Counted from the first letter of the stretch, positions 52,811 to 61,718 are shown. The stretch: 64,000 bases of DNA from Gammaproteobacteria bacterium (GCA_028821195.1 JAPPHB010000130.1:62001-126000), one strand, 5' to 3'. Numbers and translations: made by a program. The notes: generated by a model not told the origin, from the letters alone.

Positions 52811-53051
52811 GGCTCCGCGGGGGCCGACACATGAGATCTGATGAGCGGGCCCGGGTGCCCGCTTATGTTATGTACGCCGACCTTTCGGCGACCGCCTTCG
52901 GGGACTTGGCCCTGCCTGACTTGCCGAACCAAGTGGACCGCTTCCAGCCCGCAGGGCCCCCTCGAATGGGCCTCCCTGCACCCGCCGCTCCAGCGTCGCA
53001 TGGCTGAACCACAAGCGCCTCGTCCCTCGACAACCTTGAATCGAGGCAGCC
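52811..53051 (+). other. Long structured 5' leader with hairpin over the ribosome site
   Basis: The leader has several inverted repeats. AGCGGGC...GCCCGCT lies near 52846-52864. Just before the ATG, CCTCGA (53025-53030) can pair with TCGAGG (53041-53046), which contains the GAGG ribosome-binding site five bases from the start. Opening or closing this hairpin could control translation. No known riboswitch class was recognised, and no convincing ORF was found in it. Confidence 0.55.
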
Positions 53052-55172
53052 ATGTACCGTGAGATCTTCGTGCCGGTGGACAACTCGCCCTGGTCGGACT
53101 GGGCGGTGGATCGCGCCATCGAACTCGCAAACCGTTCCGAGGGCAGGATCACCGGAAACCACGTTTATGCCGCGCGCCTGCACGACATCCGCTTCCGCCA
53201 GCTGGAGACCGGCCTCCCCGCCCAGTTTCAGACCGAGGCCGAGATCAAGCGCCAGCGCAAGATCCACGACAAGCTGATCGAGAAGGGGCTGCAGCTCATC
53301 TCCGACTCCTTCCTGGACCAGGTGGACAAGCGGTGCCAGGAAGCCGGCGTTCCTCTCACGCGGCAGCTTCTGGAGGGTATCAACTACGAGGAGCTGGTGA
53401 GCGAGGTGAATTCGGGGGAGGGCCACCTGCCGAGCCTCATCGGCTTCGACCCCAACATCGCTTCGAGCTACGACGGGGGCGACAAGGTGCGCAGCGACGT
53501 GCGCCTCGGCGATGACGGCCGCATCGTCGCGGAAGACGAGGATCACGACGAGAAACTGGCCGGATCGAGCGGCCGCGCCTACGACCTGATGGTGATCGGG
53601 GCGCACGGGATCGGCTATCAGCCCTACTCGCAGCTCGGCGGCGTGGTGGCGCGCGTGCTGCAGAAGGTGGAGAAGGACACCCTCGTGGTGCGCAACGAGC
53701 GGCCGCTCGCCGGGGGCAGCTTCATGGTGTGCGTGGACGGCTCCGCGTACAGCTACAAGGCCATGCGCCTCGCGCTGGAGATGGCGTCGGAGTACGGCGC
53801 GAAGCTCTACGTGGGCTCATCCTTCGATGTGGAATACCATCACGCGGTCTTCGGCAACATCAAGGACGTGCTCTCGGTGCAGGCCTCGAAGATCTTCAAG
53901 TTCGAGGAGCAGGAGGAGCTTCACAACAACATCATCGACAAGGGCCTGCTGAAGCTCGCGCAGGCGAACGTGAAGCGGGCGCGCATCATGGCGGAGGAGT
54001 ACCCGGAGGTCGAAGTCGAGGCCCAGGTGCTCATCGGCAAGCCCTTCCAGGTCATCCTGCAGTGGGCCGAGGAAGTCGATCCCAGCCTGCTGATCCTTGC
54101 GCGCCACGGGGCGCACCGCATCGAGGGCACGGACCTGGGGTCGCAGGCGCACAACCTGCTCAGGCAGTCGAACGCGAACATCCTCCTCATCGGCACTACC
54201 AACGTGCGTCCCGAGGAGATTCCGTGGATCGAGGAAGACGGCGAAATGGGGCTCGAGTGGGCTCCGGAGGCGGAGGTCCGGATCCTGCGCGTCCCGCCCT
54301 TCGCGCTCGGCATCGCCCGCAAGGCGGTGGAGGAATACGTGCTGGAGAACTGGCGCCCGGGCGAGGATCCGTCCCGGCTCTCCGCCAATGGATCCGGCGG
54401 CGCCAATGGAGCGCGGGCGAACGGTGCCCCGGACGCGCGGGCCAACGGGTCCAACGGGGCCGAGCCCCCGGTGCTGGAGCCCGGGCGCGACACCGGCGCC
54501 ACGCTGCCCATGGTGACCAGCAAGTGGCTGGACGAGGCGATCGCAAAGCTGCTGCCCACCCACATGCAGCTCATCATGGGGATCGGCACGGCCGAGGAGC
54601 TCGCCCTGGCCGAGGTGAAGGCGGCGGAGGCCATGAAGCGCACGGTGGTGGAGGGCAACGACGCCGATTCGGTGTCCGCCAACCCGACCATCGAGGTGAC
54701 GTGCCCCTACACCGGCCACGTGCATGAGCGAACGCGCACCGCCGCCGATCCGGTGGTATGGACCGAGGAGGCCTTCGACCGGCTGGGCGCGGTGCCCCTG
54801 ATCGCCCGCCCCCTGGCCCGCAACACCGTGGAGCGTTTCGCCCGTGACCACGACTTCTGGCGCATCACCACGCGGGTCATGGACGAGAACAAGCAGGCCA
54901 TGATGGAGGCGGACACCTTCGACACCGACACCATGCTGGTCATGTTCCGGGAGCTGCAGACCAAGCAGCTGAAGGCCGCCGCCGAGGGTGTCGACGGGCT
55001 GACCCCGGAGATGCGCAAGTTCATCGAGGAAGCCAAAGCGTCCGGCGTCACCCGTTGCCCGATCCGGGACGTGGCCGAACAGGCGGACGACTGCCCCGTC
55101 GACTTCAAGACCGTAAGCCCCGCCGACGCGAAGGCGGCCGTCGAGCAGTTCATGCGGCGAGAAGGGGCTTGA
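53052..55172 (+). CDS. Tandem universal-stress protein with two PCP_red-like modules
   Basis: 706 residues. Two USP domains (about 1-215 and 223-385) have P-loop-like regions IGAHGIGYQPYSQLGG and LARHGAHRIEGTDLGSQAHN. A first PCP_red-like segment follows (402-435: EWAPEAEVRILRVPPFALG), then a low-complexity Asn/Gly/Ala linker (443-470). A second, clearer PCP_red module is at 569-615 (WTEEAFDRLGAVPLIARPLA). The C-terminus has TRCPIRDVAEQADDCPVDF. The gene starts the long operon after the regulated leader, and its stop overlaps the radical SAM start. USP domains often bind ATP. The fusion is not one I recognise as described. Confidence 0.85.
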   Translation: MYREIFVPVDNSPWSDWAVDRAIELANRSEGRITGNHVYAARLHDIRFRQLETGLPAQFQTEAEIKRQRKIHDKLIEKGLQLISDSFLDQVDKRCQEAGVPLTRQLLEGINYEELVSEVNSGEGHLPSLIGFDPNIASSYDGGDKVRSDVRLGDDGRIVAEDEDHDEKLAGSSGRAYDLMVIGAHGIGYQPYSQLGGVVARVLQKVEKDTLVVRNERPLAGGSFMVCVDGSAYSYKAMRLALEMASEYGAKLYVGSSFDVEYHHAVFGNIKDVLSVQASKIFKFEEQEELHNNIIDKGLLKLAQANVKRARIMAEEYPEVEVEAQVLIGKPFQVILQWAEEVDPSLLILARHGAHRIEGTDLGSQAHNLLRQSNANILLIGTTNVRPEEIPWIEEDGEMGLEWAPEAEVRILRVPPFALGIARKAVEEYVLENWRPGEDPSRLSANGSGGANGARANGAPDARANGSNGAEPPVLEPGRDTGATLPMVTSKWLDEAIAKLLPTHMQLIMGIGTAEELALAEVKAAEAMKRTVVEGNDADSVSANPTIEVTCPYTGHVHERTRTAADPVVWTEEAFDRLGAVPLIARPLARNTVERFARDHDFWRITTRVMDENKQAMMEADTFDTDTMLVMFRELQTKQLKAAAEGVDGLTPEMRKFIEEAKASGVTRCPIRDVAEQADDCPVDFKTVSPADAKAAVEQFMRREGA

Positions 55173-56620
55173 TGACCGGTCCGCCCACCGCCGTTCTGCC
55201 CACCCTGGGCCGGGACGGCTTCTCCGAACCCTCCACCACTCCCTCCCTGCGCTGGGTCGCGGAGGGCGTATCGGCGGATCCGGGGGCGGCGCCGGGTCTC
55301 CCGCACATCGTCGCGTGGAATCTCACCCGGCGCTGCAACCTGGAGTGCGCGCACTGCTACATCTCCGCGGGAGCGTGGCACCTGGCCGAAACGGAGCTGT
55401 CCACCGCGGAATGTCATCGCGTGCTCGACCAGGTTCTGGAAGTCAACCCGAATCCGGTGCTCATTCTCTCGGGTGGGGAGCCGCTCCTGCGCGACGACCT
55501 GGAAGAGATCGCCGCCCGGGCGAGCGCCGGCGGGGCCACCGTGGTGGTGGGCACCAACGGCACCCGCCTCACCGACCACCGCATCGAGTCGCTCATGGAG
55601 GCGGGGGTGAAGGGGGTCGCGGTCAGCGTGGACTCGCTGGTCGACACCTACCACGACCGCTTCCGCCACGGGTCGGGGGCGCTCTCCGACACCCTGGCCG
55701 CGGTGGACCGGCTCGCCGCCCACCGCCTGGACTTCATCGTCCAGACCAGCGTGACCCGGGGCAACCGGGCGGAGGTCGCCGGGATCGCTGCCTGGGCGGA
55801 GAGCCGGGGCGCGGTCTCGTTCAACCTGTACTTCCTGGTTCCGACCGGGCGCGGGGAGCGCATGCAGGGCCTCTCTCCGGAAGAGAACGAGGCCGTGCTG
55901 GCCGAGCTGGTGGAGCTCGAGCGCAAATACCGGGGCCGCATGATGGTGCGCTCCAAGTGCCAGCCGCAGATCATGCGCCACGTGATCGAGGGCGGGGAGG
56001 AGTCGCCGCTGCTCAACTACGGCACCCGCTGCCCGTGCGGCGTCCACTATTGCCGCATCACCCCGGAGGGCAAGGTCACCCCCTGTCCCTACACCCCGGT
56101 GGTGGCGGGCGACCTCACCACCACCCCCTTCCGCCAGGTCTGGGAGTCGTCCCCCGTTTTTGCCCGGCTGCGCGGCGGGGAGTTGGGCGGCCGGTGCGGG
56201 CGCTGCGAATACCGTTCGGTGTGCGGGGGCTGCCGCGCGCGCGCCCACGCCCTGACTGGCGACCTGCTCGGCCCCGACGACTCCTGTGCCTACGAACCGG
56301 ACGGCGGCCGGGCGGTCATCGAGCCGCGGCGAGCGGTCGTGTACGGCGACGACACCTCCCCGAGGCTTCCCTGGACCGAAGAGGCGCGCGCGCGCCTGTC
56401 CGTCGTGCCCAGTTTCGTACGCGGCGTGGTGTCCGAGCGCGTCGAGTCGTACGCGCGCAAGCGCGGGTACGCGAGTGTGACCGCCGACGTGATGGCGGAG
56501 GTGCGCCGCGGCATGCCGGTTGATTTCTCCAGGCGACTGCCTTTCTTCCTACGCAACCAGATGTCCGCGGCCGCAGCGCGTGACGGGACTCCGGAGGAGG
56601 ACCATGTTCCCCGGAGTTGA
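55172..56620 (+). CDS. Radical SAM/SPASM protein (AhbD/NirJ-like) with PCP_red domain
   Basis: 482-residue radical SAM enzyme. The cluster motif is LTRRCNLECAHCYIS (C55, C59, C62), followed by LILSGGEPLLRDDL. The SPASM region has TRCPCGVHYCRITPEGKVTP and CGRCEYRSVCGGCRARAH, resembling the heme-pathway enzymes AhbD (heme synthase) and NirJ. A PCP_red domain lies at 399-448 (WTEEARARLSVVPSFVRGVV). It starts in a TGATG overlap with the USP gene and ends 17 bases inside the CydA-like gene. A tetrapyrrole side-chain reaction for the neighbouring oxidase is the leading guess; a peptide-modifying role is the alternative. Confidence 0.85.
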   Translation: MTGPPTAVLPTLGRDGFSEPSTTPSLRWVAEGVSADPGAAPGLPHIVAWNLTRRCNLECAHCYISAGAWHLAETELSTAECHRVLDQVLEVNPNPVLILSGGEPLLRDDLEEIAARASAGGATVVVGTNGTRLTDHRIESLMEAGVKGVAVSVDSLVDTYHDRFRHGSGALSDTLAAVDRLAAHRLDFIVQTSVTRGNRAEVAGIAAWAESRGAVSFNLYFLVPTGRGERMQGLSPEENEAVLAELVELERKYRGRMMVRSKCQPQIMRHVIEGGEESPLLNYGTRCPCGVHYCRITPEGKVTPCPYTPVVAGDLTTTPFRQVWESSPVFARLRGGELGGRCGRCEYRSVCGGCRARAHALTGDLLGPDDSCAYEPDGGRAVIEPRRAVVYGDDTSPRLPWTEEARARLSVVPSFVRGVVSERVESYARKRGYASVTADVMAEVRRGMPVDFSRRLPFFLRNQMSAAAARDGTPEEDHVPRS

Positions 56621-58445
56621 CAAGACCTCGGAGAGAAACGTGCCGAAACCTGGTATGACGTGGCGCCACGGCGCCGGACCCATCCTTCTGCTGGGCGCGC
56701 TCGCCCTCCTGGTGATGGCGGAGCCCGCGTTTGCCCAGGTGCCCGCCGGACGCGACTACGGCGACTTCCCGGTCATCGGCGGGCGGGCGGCGGTATGGAT
56801 CGCGGCCCAGGTGCACCTGCTCTTCGCCGCTTTCGTGCTGGGCGTGCCCATGTTCGCCGTGGTCACCGAGGCCATCGGCATGTTTGGCGGCGACGAGCGC
56901 TACGACAAGCTGTCCAAGGAGTTCACCCGACTGCTTCTGGTCGCGTATTCGGCGACCGCCATCTGGGGCGGCATCCTGCTCTTCCTGCTCGTCACCATCT
57001 ACCCCACCCTGTTCAGCTATCTCGCGCAGATCTTCAACCTGTCGATGTGGATCTATGTCGGGCTCTTCTTCTTCGAGTCCTTCACGCTCTACCTGTACTA
57101 CTACGGCTGGGACCGCTGGAAGAAGGGGCGCGCGAAGTGGTTCCACTGGGGGCTGGGGATCGCCCTCAACGTGTGGGGCACGATCGTCATGTTCATCGCC
57201 AACGGCTGGCTGACCTACATGATGAGCCCGCCGGCCGACGTCACCGTCGACACGGCTCCGCAGATGGTGCAACTGTGGGCGGCGCTCACCAACGCGACCT
57301 GGATGCCGATCAACATCCACCGGCTGATCGCCAACGTCGTGTTCGGCGGGGCGGTGGTCGGCGCCTACGCGGCGTACCGCTTCCTGGCCGCAAAGAGCGA
57401 CGAGGAGCGGGCGCACTACGACTGGATGGGCTACGTGGGCAACATGATCGCCATCGGCGCGCTCATCGTTCTGCCCTTCGCGGGCTACTGGCTGGGCCGC
57501 GAGATCTACGAGTTCAACCAGCAGATGGGCATCACCATGATGGGCGGCTTCATGAGCTGGCTGTGGATCATCCAGGCCTTCCTGATCGGGATTCTGTTCC
57601 TCGCCGGCAACTATTACCTGTGGGTGGGGATGGGCCGAATACCCGGGGCGGAGCGCTTCATGCCCTACACGAAGTACATGCTCGCCGTGCTCATCGTGGG
57701 CGTGATCGTATGGGCGACGCCCAACACCATGATCGCCAGCCGCGAGGAGTTCGCGGCGATGGGCGGCACGCACCACCCCTTCCTGAGCGTCCTCGGGCTG
57801 ATGAGCGGCAAGAACACGGCGGTCAACTTCATGATCCTGACCACCTTCCTGTCGTTCCTGCTCTACCGGCGCGCCAACAAGGAACCGGTGGTGCCGTGGG
57901 CGCGCACGGGAACGATCGTGCAAGGCGCCATTTTCGTGGTGGCCTCGGCGATCGTGCTGTTCTACGGGATCTACGGCTACATGGTGCCCACCCTCGTGCG
58001 CATCGGCTTCTCGGTCTACCAGGTGCTCACGGTGCTCGCGTGCATCATCGGCGTGATCACCATCGACCTGCTGATGCTGCGGGGCGCCACCTCGAGAGGC
58101 GAGATCCAGTGGGGCCGCATGCCGCAGCGCTCGCAGTACGCCCTCTTCATCCTGGCGGTGACCTTCACCTGGCTGATGGGCCTCATGGGCTTCGCGCGCA
58201 GCGGCATCCGCCAGCACTGGCACGTCTTCGAGGTCATTCGCGACACCAGCCCCTGGGCGGCCACCCCGGCGCTGGGCTATTCGTCGGTGGTCATCTCGGC
58301 CTGCGTGCTCATCTTCTTCGGGCTGGTGGCCTTCATCTTCTGGCTGGGCTCGCTGGCCGAGAAACCCGTGATATCGTCGGCGGGCCGGACCTCGGCCGCG
58401 GGCGGGATCCAGAGCGACCTTCAGCCGGCACCCAGCGAGGGATAG
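56604..58445 (+). CDS. Cytochrome bd-like oxidase subunit I (CydA-like), no CydB
   Basis: 613-residue membrane protein related to CydA. It has an N-terminal extension with a signal-like helix (ILLLGALALLVMAEPAFA) before the first conserved helix. The likely high-spin heme ligand is H71 (AQVHLLFAAFVLGVP), a conserved Glu is in FFFESFTLYLYYYGWDRW, and a low-spin heme His is H239 (NIHRLIANVVFGG). The quinol-binding Q-loop signature (GRQPW) is not seen. There is no cydB; cytochrome c genes follow instead. This suggests a divergent bd-superfamily enzyme fed by cytochrome c. GGAGGAGG lies just before the ATG. Confidence 0.85.
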   Translation: MFPGVDKTSERNVPKPGMTWRHGAGPILLLGALALLVMAEPAFAQVPAGRDYGDFPVIGGRAAVWIAAQVHLLFAAFVLGVPMFAVVTEAIGMFGGDERYDKLSKEFTRLLLVAYSATAIWGGILLFLLVTIYPTLFSYLAQIFNLSMWIYVGLFFFESFTLYLYYYGWDRWKKGRAKWFHWGLGIALNVWGTIVMFIANGWLTYMMSPPADVTVDTAPQMVQLWAALTNATWMPINIHRLIANVVFGGAVVGAYAAYRFLAAKSDEERAHYDWMGYVGNMIAIGALIVLPFAGYWLGREIYEFNQQMGITMMGGFMSWLWIIQAFLIGILFLAGNYYLWVGMGRIPGAERFMPYTKYMLAVLIVGVIVWATPNTMIASREEFAAMGGTHHPFLSVLGLMSGKNTAVNFMILTTFLSFLLYRRANKEPVVPWARTGTIVQGAIFVVASAIVLFYGIYGYMVPTLVRIGFSVYQVLTVLACIIGVITIDLLMLRGATSRGEIQWGRMPQRSQYALFILAVTFTWLMGLMGFARSGIRQHWHVFEVIRDTSPWAATPALGYSSVVISACVLIFFGLVAFIFWLGSLAEKPVISSAGRTSAAGGIQSDLQPAPSEG

Positions 58446-58454
58446 GGGAGGCAG

Positions 58455-59249
58455 ATGCTAAAGACCAACCTGAGTATCCTGGCCGTTGTGATAGGCTGCC
58501 TGGGCGTGTTCACCTGGGTCGCCAACGCCATCCCGCAGCTCCAGTCGGATGTGCCCGAGGACCTGGTGTTGTCGGACGACGTCACCCCCGAGGAGCTGAT
58601 CGCGGCGGGCGAGGAACTGTACAACGGCGGCGGTGGTTGCACGGCCTGCCACGGCCTGGGCGAGCGCGCCCCGAACCTGCTCACCGATCATGCGGGGACC
58701 GGGCTCATCGGCGAGCGCTGCGCGAACCGCGTGCCGGGCGAGGACTGCAAGCAGTACCTGCATACGTCCATGGTGGACCCCAACGCCTACCTGGTGGAAG
58801 GGTTCGCGCCGATCATGCTGGACGCGAGCCGCACCCTCTCGTCCGTGCAGATCTGGGCGCTGGTGGCCTACCTGCAGTCCCTGGGAGGGGAGGTCACGGT
58901 TACGGGGGCGGATTTCGCGGACGACGGTGGCGCGGCACCCGCCGGCGGGGTCGTGGCGAGCGCCGCCCCGGTGCTTGGTCCGACCGGGCCCCTCGACCCG
59001 GAAGAGCTTCTGACCCGGTACACCTGCGCCACCTGCCACGCGATCAGCGGGCCCTCGCCGCTGGGGCCGTCCTACGAGGGCATGGGATCTCGCCTGACCG
59101 CCGATGAAATCCGGACCTCCATCCTCGATCCCACCGCGTCGGCGGCCGAGAATTTCGAGGCGATGCTCGGGATCATGCCCCCGATCTTCGGCAACATCCC
59201 GGCGGCCGAACTCGAGGCGATCGTGCAGTTCATCGCATCGCAGAGATAG
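58455..59249 (+). CDS. Membrane-anchored diheme cytochrome c
   Basis: 264-residue protein with an N-terminal anchor (LSILAVVIGCLGVFTWVA) and two cytochrome c domains with heme sites CTACH and CATCH, joined by an Ala/Gly-rich linker. Possible Met ligands are in the FAPIMLDAS and LGIMPPIFG regions. GGAGG precedes the ATG. It is 9 bases after the CydA-like gene, so it probably carries electrons to that oxidase. Confidence 0.92.
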   Translation: MLKTNLSILAVVIGCLGVFTWVANAIPQLQSDVPEDLVLSDDVTPEELIAAGEELYNGGGGCTACHGLGERAPNLLTDHAGTGLIGERCANRVPGEDCKQYLHTSMVDPNAYLVEGFAPIMLDASRTLSSVQIWALVAYLQSLGGEVTVTGADFADDGGAAPAGGVVASAAPVLGPTGPLDPEELLTRYTCATCHAISGPSPLGPSYEGMGSRLTADEIRTSILDPTASAAENFEAMLGIMPPIFGNIPAAELEAIVQFIASQR

Positions 59250-59276
59250 GAGACGCGCCTTGAGGGAGAAGAATCG

Positions 59277-60080
59277 ATGAACACCAAGCCCTGGAAGCAT
59301 CCGCTGGGCCAGGCGGCCATCGTCGTGGTGCTGGCGTACGTCCTCTTCGAATGGGGCATCTGGCTGCTGCCGCCCCTCTTCGGCGTCGCCAGCGCGCCGG
59401 TGCCCGCCACCGTGGTCCTGCAGTACATGGGGACCGTGGTCGTGGGCGTGCTGATCTGGGTCAGCGATTCCGAGGAGCGCTGGAAGCAGTTCAAGGCCCC
59501 CATCCACCGGGTCATGGTCGATCCGCGCCAGAAGGTCCTGCGCACGGCCCTCATGGTCACCATTCCCCTGCTGGTCGCCTTCATGACCTTCGACCGGGTG
59601 CGGCCCACGGTCTCGGCGCCGGCGGCGCTGCGTTCGGTGCACCCGGCGCCCCCCGGACAGATCGATTTCCGCGGCGAGACCATGGTCCTGAACGGGCTCG
59701 AGAACCCGCTCCGGCACGAAGGCGACCTGGAGGAGCACTACGAGGAGGGCAAGAGGATCTACGTCCAGAACTGCATGCCGTGCCACGGTGACGCGCTGGA
59801 CGGGCAGGGGCACTTCGCGAGCGCCTTCAACCCCGCGCCCCTCAGCTTCCAGGATCCGGGCACCATCGTACAGCTCACCGAGAGCTTCGTCTTCTGGCGC
59901 ATCGCCAAGGGCGGTCCCGGACTGCCGCGCGAGGCCACGCCCTGGGACTCGGCGATGCCCGCCTGGGAGGACCTGCTTACCGCCGAAGAGATCTGGCAGG
60001 TGACCATCTACCTCTACGAACAGACCGGCTGGGAGCCGCGCACCTGGGAGGAAGAGGGCGCCGAAGGGGAGGAGCACTGA
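59277..60080 (+). CDS. Cytochrome c with three-helix membrane domain
   Basis: 267-residue protein. The N-terminal 105 residues hold three hydrophobic helices (AAIVVVLAYVLFEWGIWLL, TVVLQYMGTVVVGVLIWV, TALMVTIPLLVAFMTF). The C-terminal half is a periplasmic monoheme cytochrome c (QNCMPCHGDALDGQG). The membrane domain is not one I recognise from a characterised complex. Its stop overlaps the next start as TGATG. It may be a membrane subunit of the CydA-like enzyme. Confidence 0.88.
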   Translation: MNTKPWKHPLGQAAIVVVLAYVLFEWGIWLLPPLFGVASAPVPATVVLQYMGTVVVGVLIWVSDSEERWKQFKAPIHRVMVDPRQKVLRTALMVTIPLLVAFMTFDRVRPTVSAPAALRSVHPAPPGQIDFRGETMVLNGLENPLRHEGDLEEHYEEGKRIYVQNCMPCHGDALDGQGHFASAFNPAPLSFQDPGTIVQLTESFVFWRIAKGGPGLPREATPWDSAMPAWEDLLTAEEIWQVTIYLYEQTGWEPRTWEEEGAEGEEH

Positions 60081-61684
60081 TGCGGGCGCGAGCGAGCAGT
60101 CGACGGGCTGCGATGGTACCCGGTTTCGTATTCGCCGCGGTGATGACGTGCGCCGTTTCGGTCCCTCTCGCCGCCCAGGAAGAGAACGCGCTCGGGCGCG
60201 ACGTCTACGACCGCTGGTGCGCCTCCTGCCACGGCTACGAAGGCCTCGGCGACGGCTACGCGGCGACCTACATGCTGCCGCGCCCGCGCGACTTCACCCA
60301 GGCGCTCTACCAGATCCGCACCACCGCGAGCGGGCAGCTTCCCACCGACGACGACATCATGCGCGTCATCAACGAGGGCATGCCGGGCACGACCATGCCC
60401 GGATGGGAGGAAGAGCTCAGTCTCGAAGAGCGACTCGCGCTCGTGGACTACCTCAAGAGCTTCTCCCGGTTCTTCGCCGCCGGCGAGGCCCCCGAGCCCC
60501 TGACCTTCAGCAGCCCGACCCGGGCCACCGAGGAAGCGCTCGCCGACGGGCGGGAGGTCTACGAGCTCATCGAATGCAACCGCTGCCACGGCATCGACGG
60601 GAGGGGCGACGGCACCTCCTCGCCGACGCTCGTCGACGACGCGGGGATGCCCACCTACTCGGCGGACCTGACCGAGAACTGGTACTTCAACGGCGGCGGC
60701 AGGGTGGAGGACATCTACCAGCGGCTGCGCACCGGTCTGGACGGGACGCCGATGCCGTCGTTCACCGAGCTGATCGACGCCGGGGTCATCACCGACGAAC
60801 AGCTGTGGAACCTCGCGCACTACGTGCGCAGCTTCGCTCCCGAAGACCCGCCGGGCATCACCGAGGTGATCCGGGCCGGCCTGGTGGAGGACGCGCCCCT
60901 TCCGGACGGCGTCGACGACCCGCTGTGGGAGTCGGCGGAGGCGTTCTACATCCCGATGGGTGGGCAGATCATCGAGAGCCCGCGTTGGTTCGTGCCGCAG
61001 GTGGCGGGGCTGTGGGTGCGCGCCCTGCACGATGGCGGCGAACTCGCGGTGCACGTCTCCTGGAGCGACCACTCCGAGAGTCCCGACACCGCGTGGGCCG
61101 CCTTCCAGGCCCAGGTCCTGTCGGCGGTGGGACCCGACGAGGGCGACATGGAACCAGGTCCCAGACCCGACGGCCTGTACCTTCAGTTCCCCATGGAAAT
61201 CCCGGAGGGGATGGACAAGCCCTATTTCCTCATGGGAGATCCGCTGGACCCCGTGTACCTGTGGCATTGGGAAAGCACGGCCGGCCCAGCGCAGGAGGCC
61301 GACGCCCGCGGGCTGGGCACCATGGCCGCCCAGGGCAACGCCAGCCAGTCGCTCGTGTCGGAGGCGGCGTTTTCGGCGGGCCGCTGGGCTGTTATGTTCC
61401 GCCGCGCTCTTGAGAACGAGGATTCGGGCGATCTGCAGTTCCGCGTCGGTGAGCCGGTACCCGTCGGCTTCGCCACCTGGGACGGCGACAACGGAGAATC
61501 GAGATCCCGGAGCTCGATCAGCTCATGGCACTACATTTTCCTGCAGGAACCGACGCCGGCCACCGTGGTGGTTGCGCCGCTGATTGCGACGCTGCTCACC
61601 GCCGGACTGGGCGTGCTGGTTGTGGCCCGGGCCCAGAGGCGCGAGCGGGAAGGCGCCGAGGGCCCGGATGAAGGCGACGCGTAG
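60080..61684 (+). CDS. Diheme cytochrome c fused to an EB_dh-type heme-b domain
   Basis: 534-residue exported protein. After a signal peptide come two cytochrome c domains (WCASCHGYEG and CNRCHGIDG). Residues about 265-500 resemble the ethylbenzene-dehydrogenase gamma (EB_dh) heme-b domain: DPLWESAEAFYIPMGG, HDGGELAVHVSWSDHS and AFSAGRWAVMFRRAL. A C-terminal membrane helix follows (VVAPLIATLLTAGLGVLVV). EB_dh proteins are electron-transfer subunits of DMSO-reductase-family enzymes and occur with nitrite oxidoreductase. No such catalytic subunit is in the window, so here it may relay electrons inside this oxidase operon. Confidence 0.85.
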   Translation: MRARASSRRAAMVPGFVFAAVMTCAVSVPLAAQEENALGRDVYDRWCASCHGYEGLGDGYAATYMLPRPRDFTQALYQIRTTASGQLPTDDDIMRVINEGMPGTTMPGWEEELSLEERLALVDYLKSFSRFFAAGEAPEPLTFSSPTRATEEALADGREVYELIECNRCHGIDGRGDGTSSPTLVDDAGMPTYSADLTENWYFNGGGRVEDIYQRLRTGLDGTPMPSFTELIDAGVITDEQLWNLAHYVRSFAPEDPPGITEVIRAGLVEDAPLPDGVDDPLWESAEAFYIPMGGQIIESPRWFVPQVAGLWVRALHDGGELAVHVSWSDHSESPDTAWAAFQAQVLSAVGPDEGDMEPGPRPDGLYLQFPMEIPEGMDKPYFLMGDPLDPVYLWHWESTAGPAQEADARGLGTMAAQGNASQSLVSEAAFSAGRWAVMFRRALENEDSGDLQFRVGEPVPVGFATWDGDNGESRSRSSISSWHYIFLQEPTPATVVVAPLIATLLTAGLGVLVVARAQRREREGAEGPDEGDA

Positions 61685-61718
61685 ACATCGAAGTTCAAAT
61701 AGCACCACGGAGGAAGGA

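Noticed and set aside
51807-56620. Photosynthetic (bacterio)chlorophyll gene cluster
   Set aside because: The PCP_red modules are fused to zinc-ribbon, USP and radical SAM proteins. No chlB, chlN, chlL, bch or puf gene is seen.
56660-59107. Long plus-strand ORF overlapping the CydA-like gene
   Set aside because: It is in another frame of the CydA-like and cytochrome c genes. Its Arg/Gly/His-rich composition has no membrane pattern.
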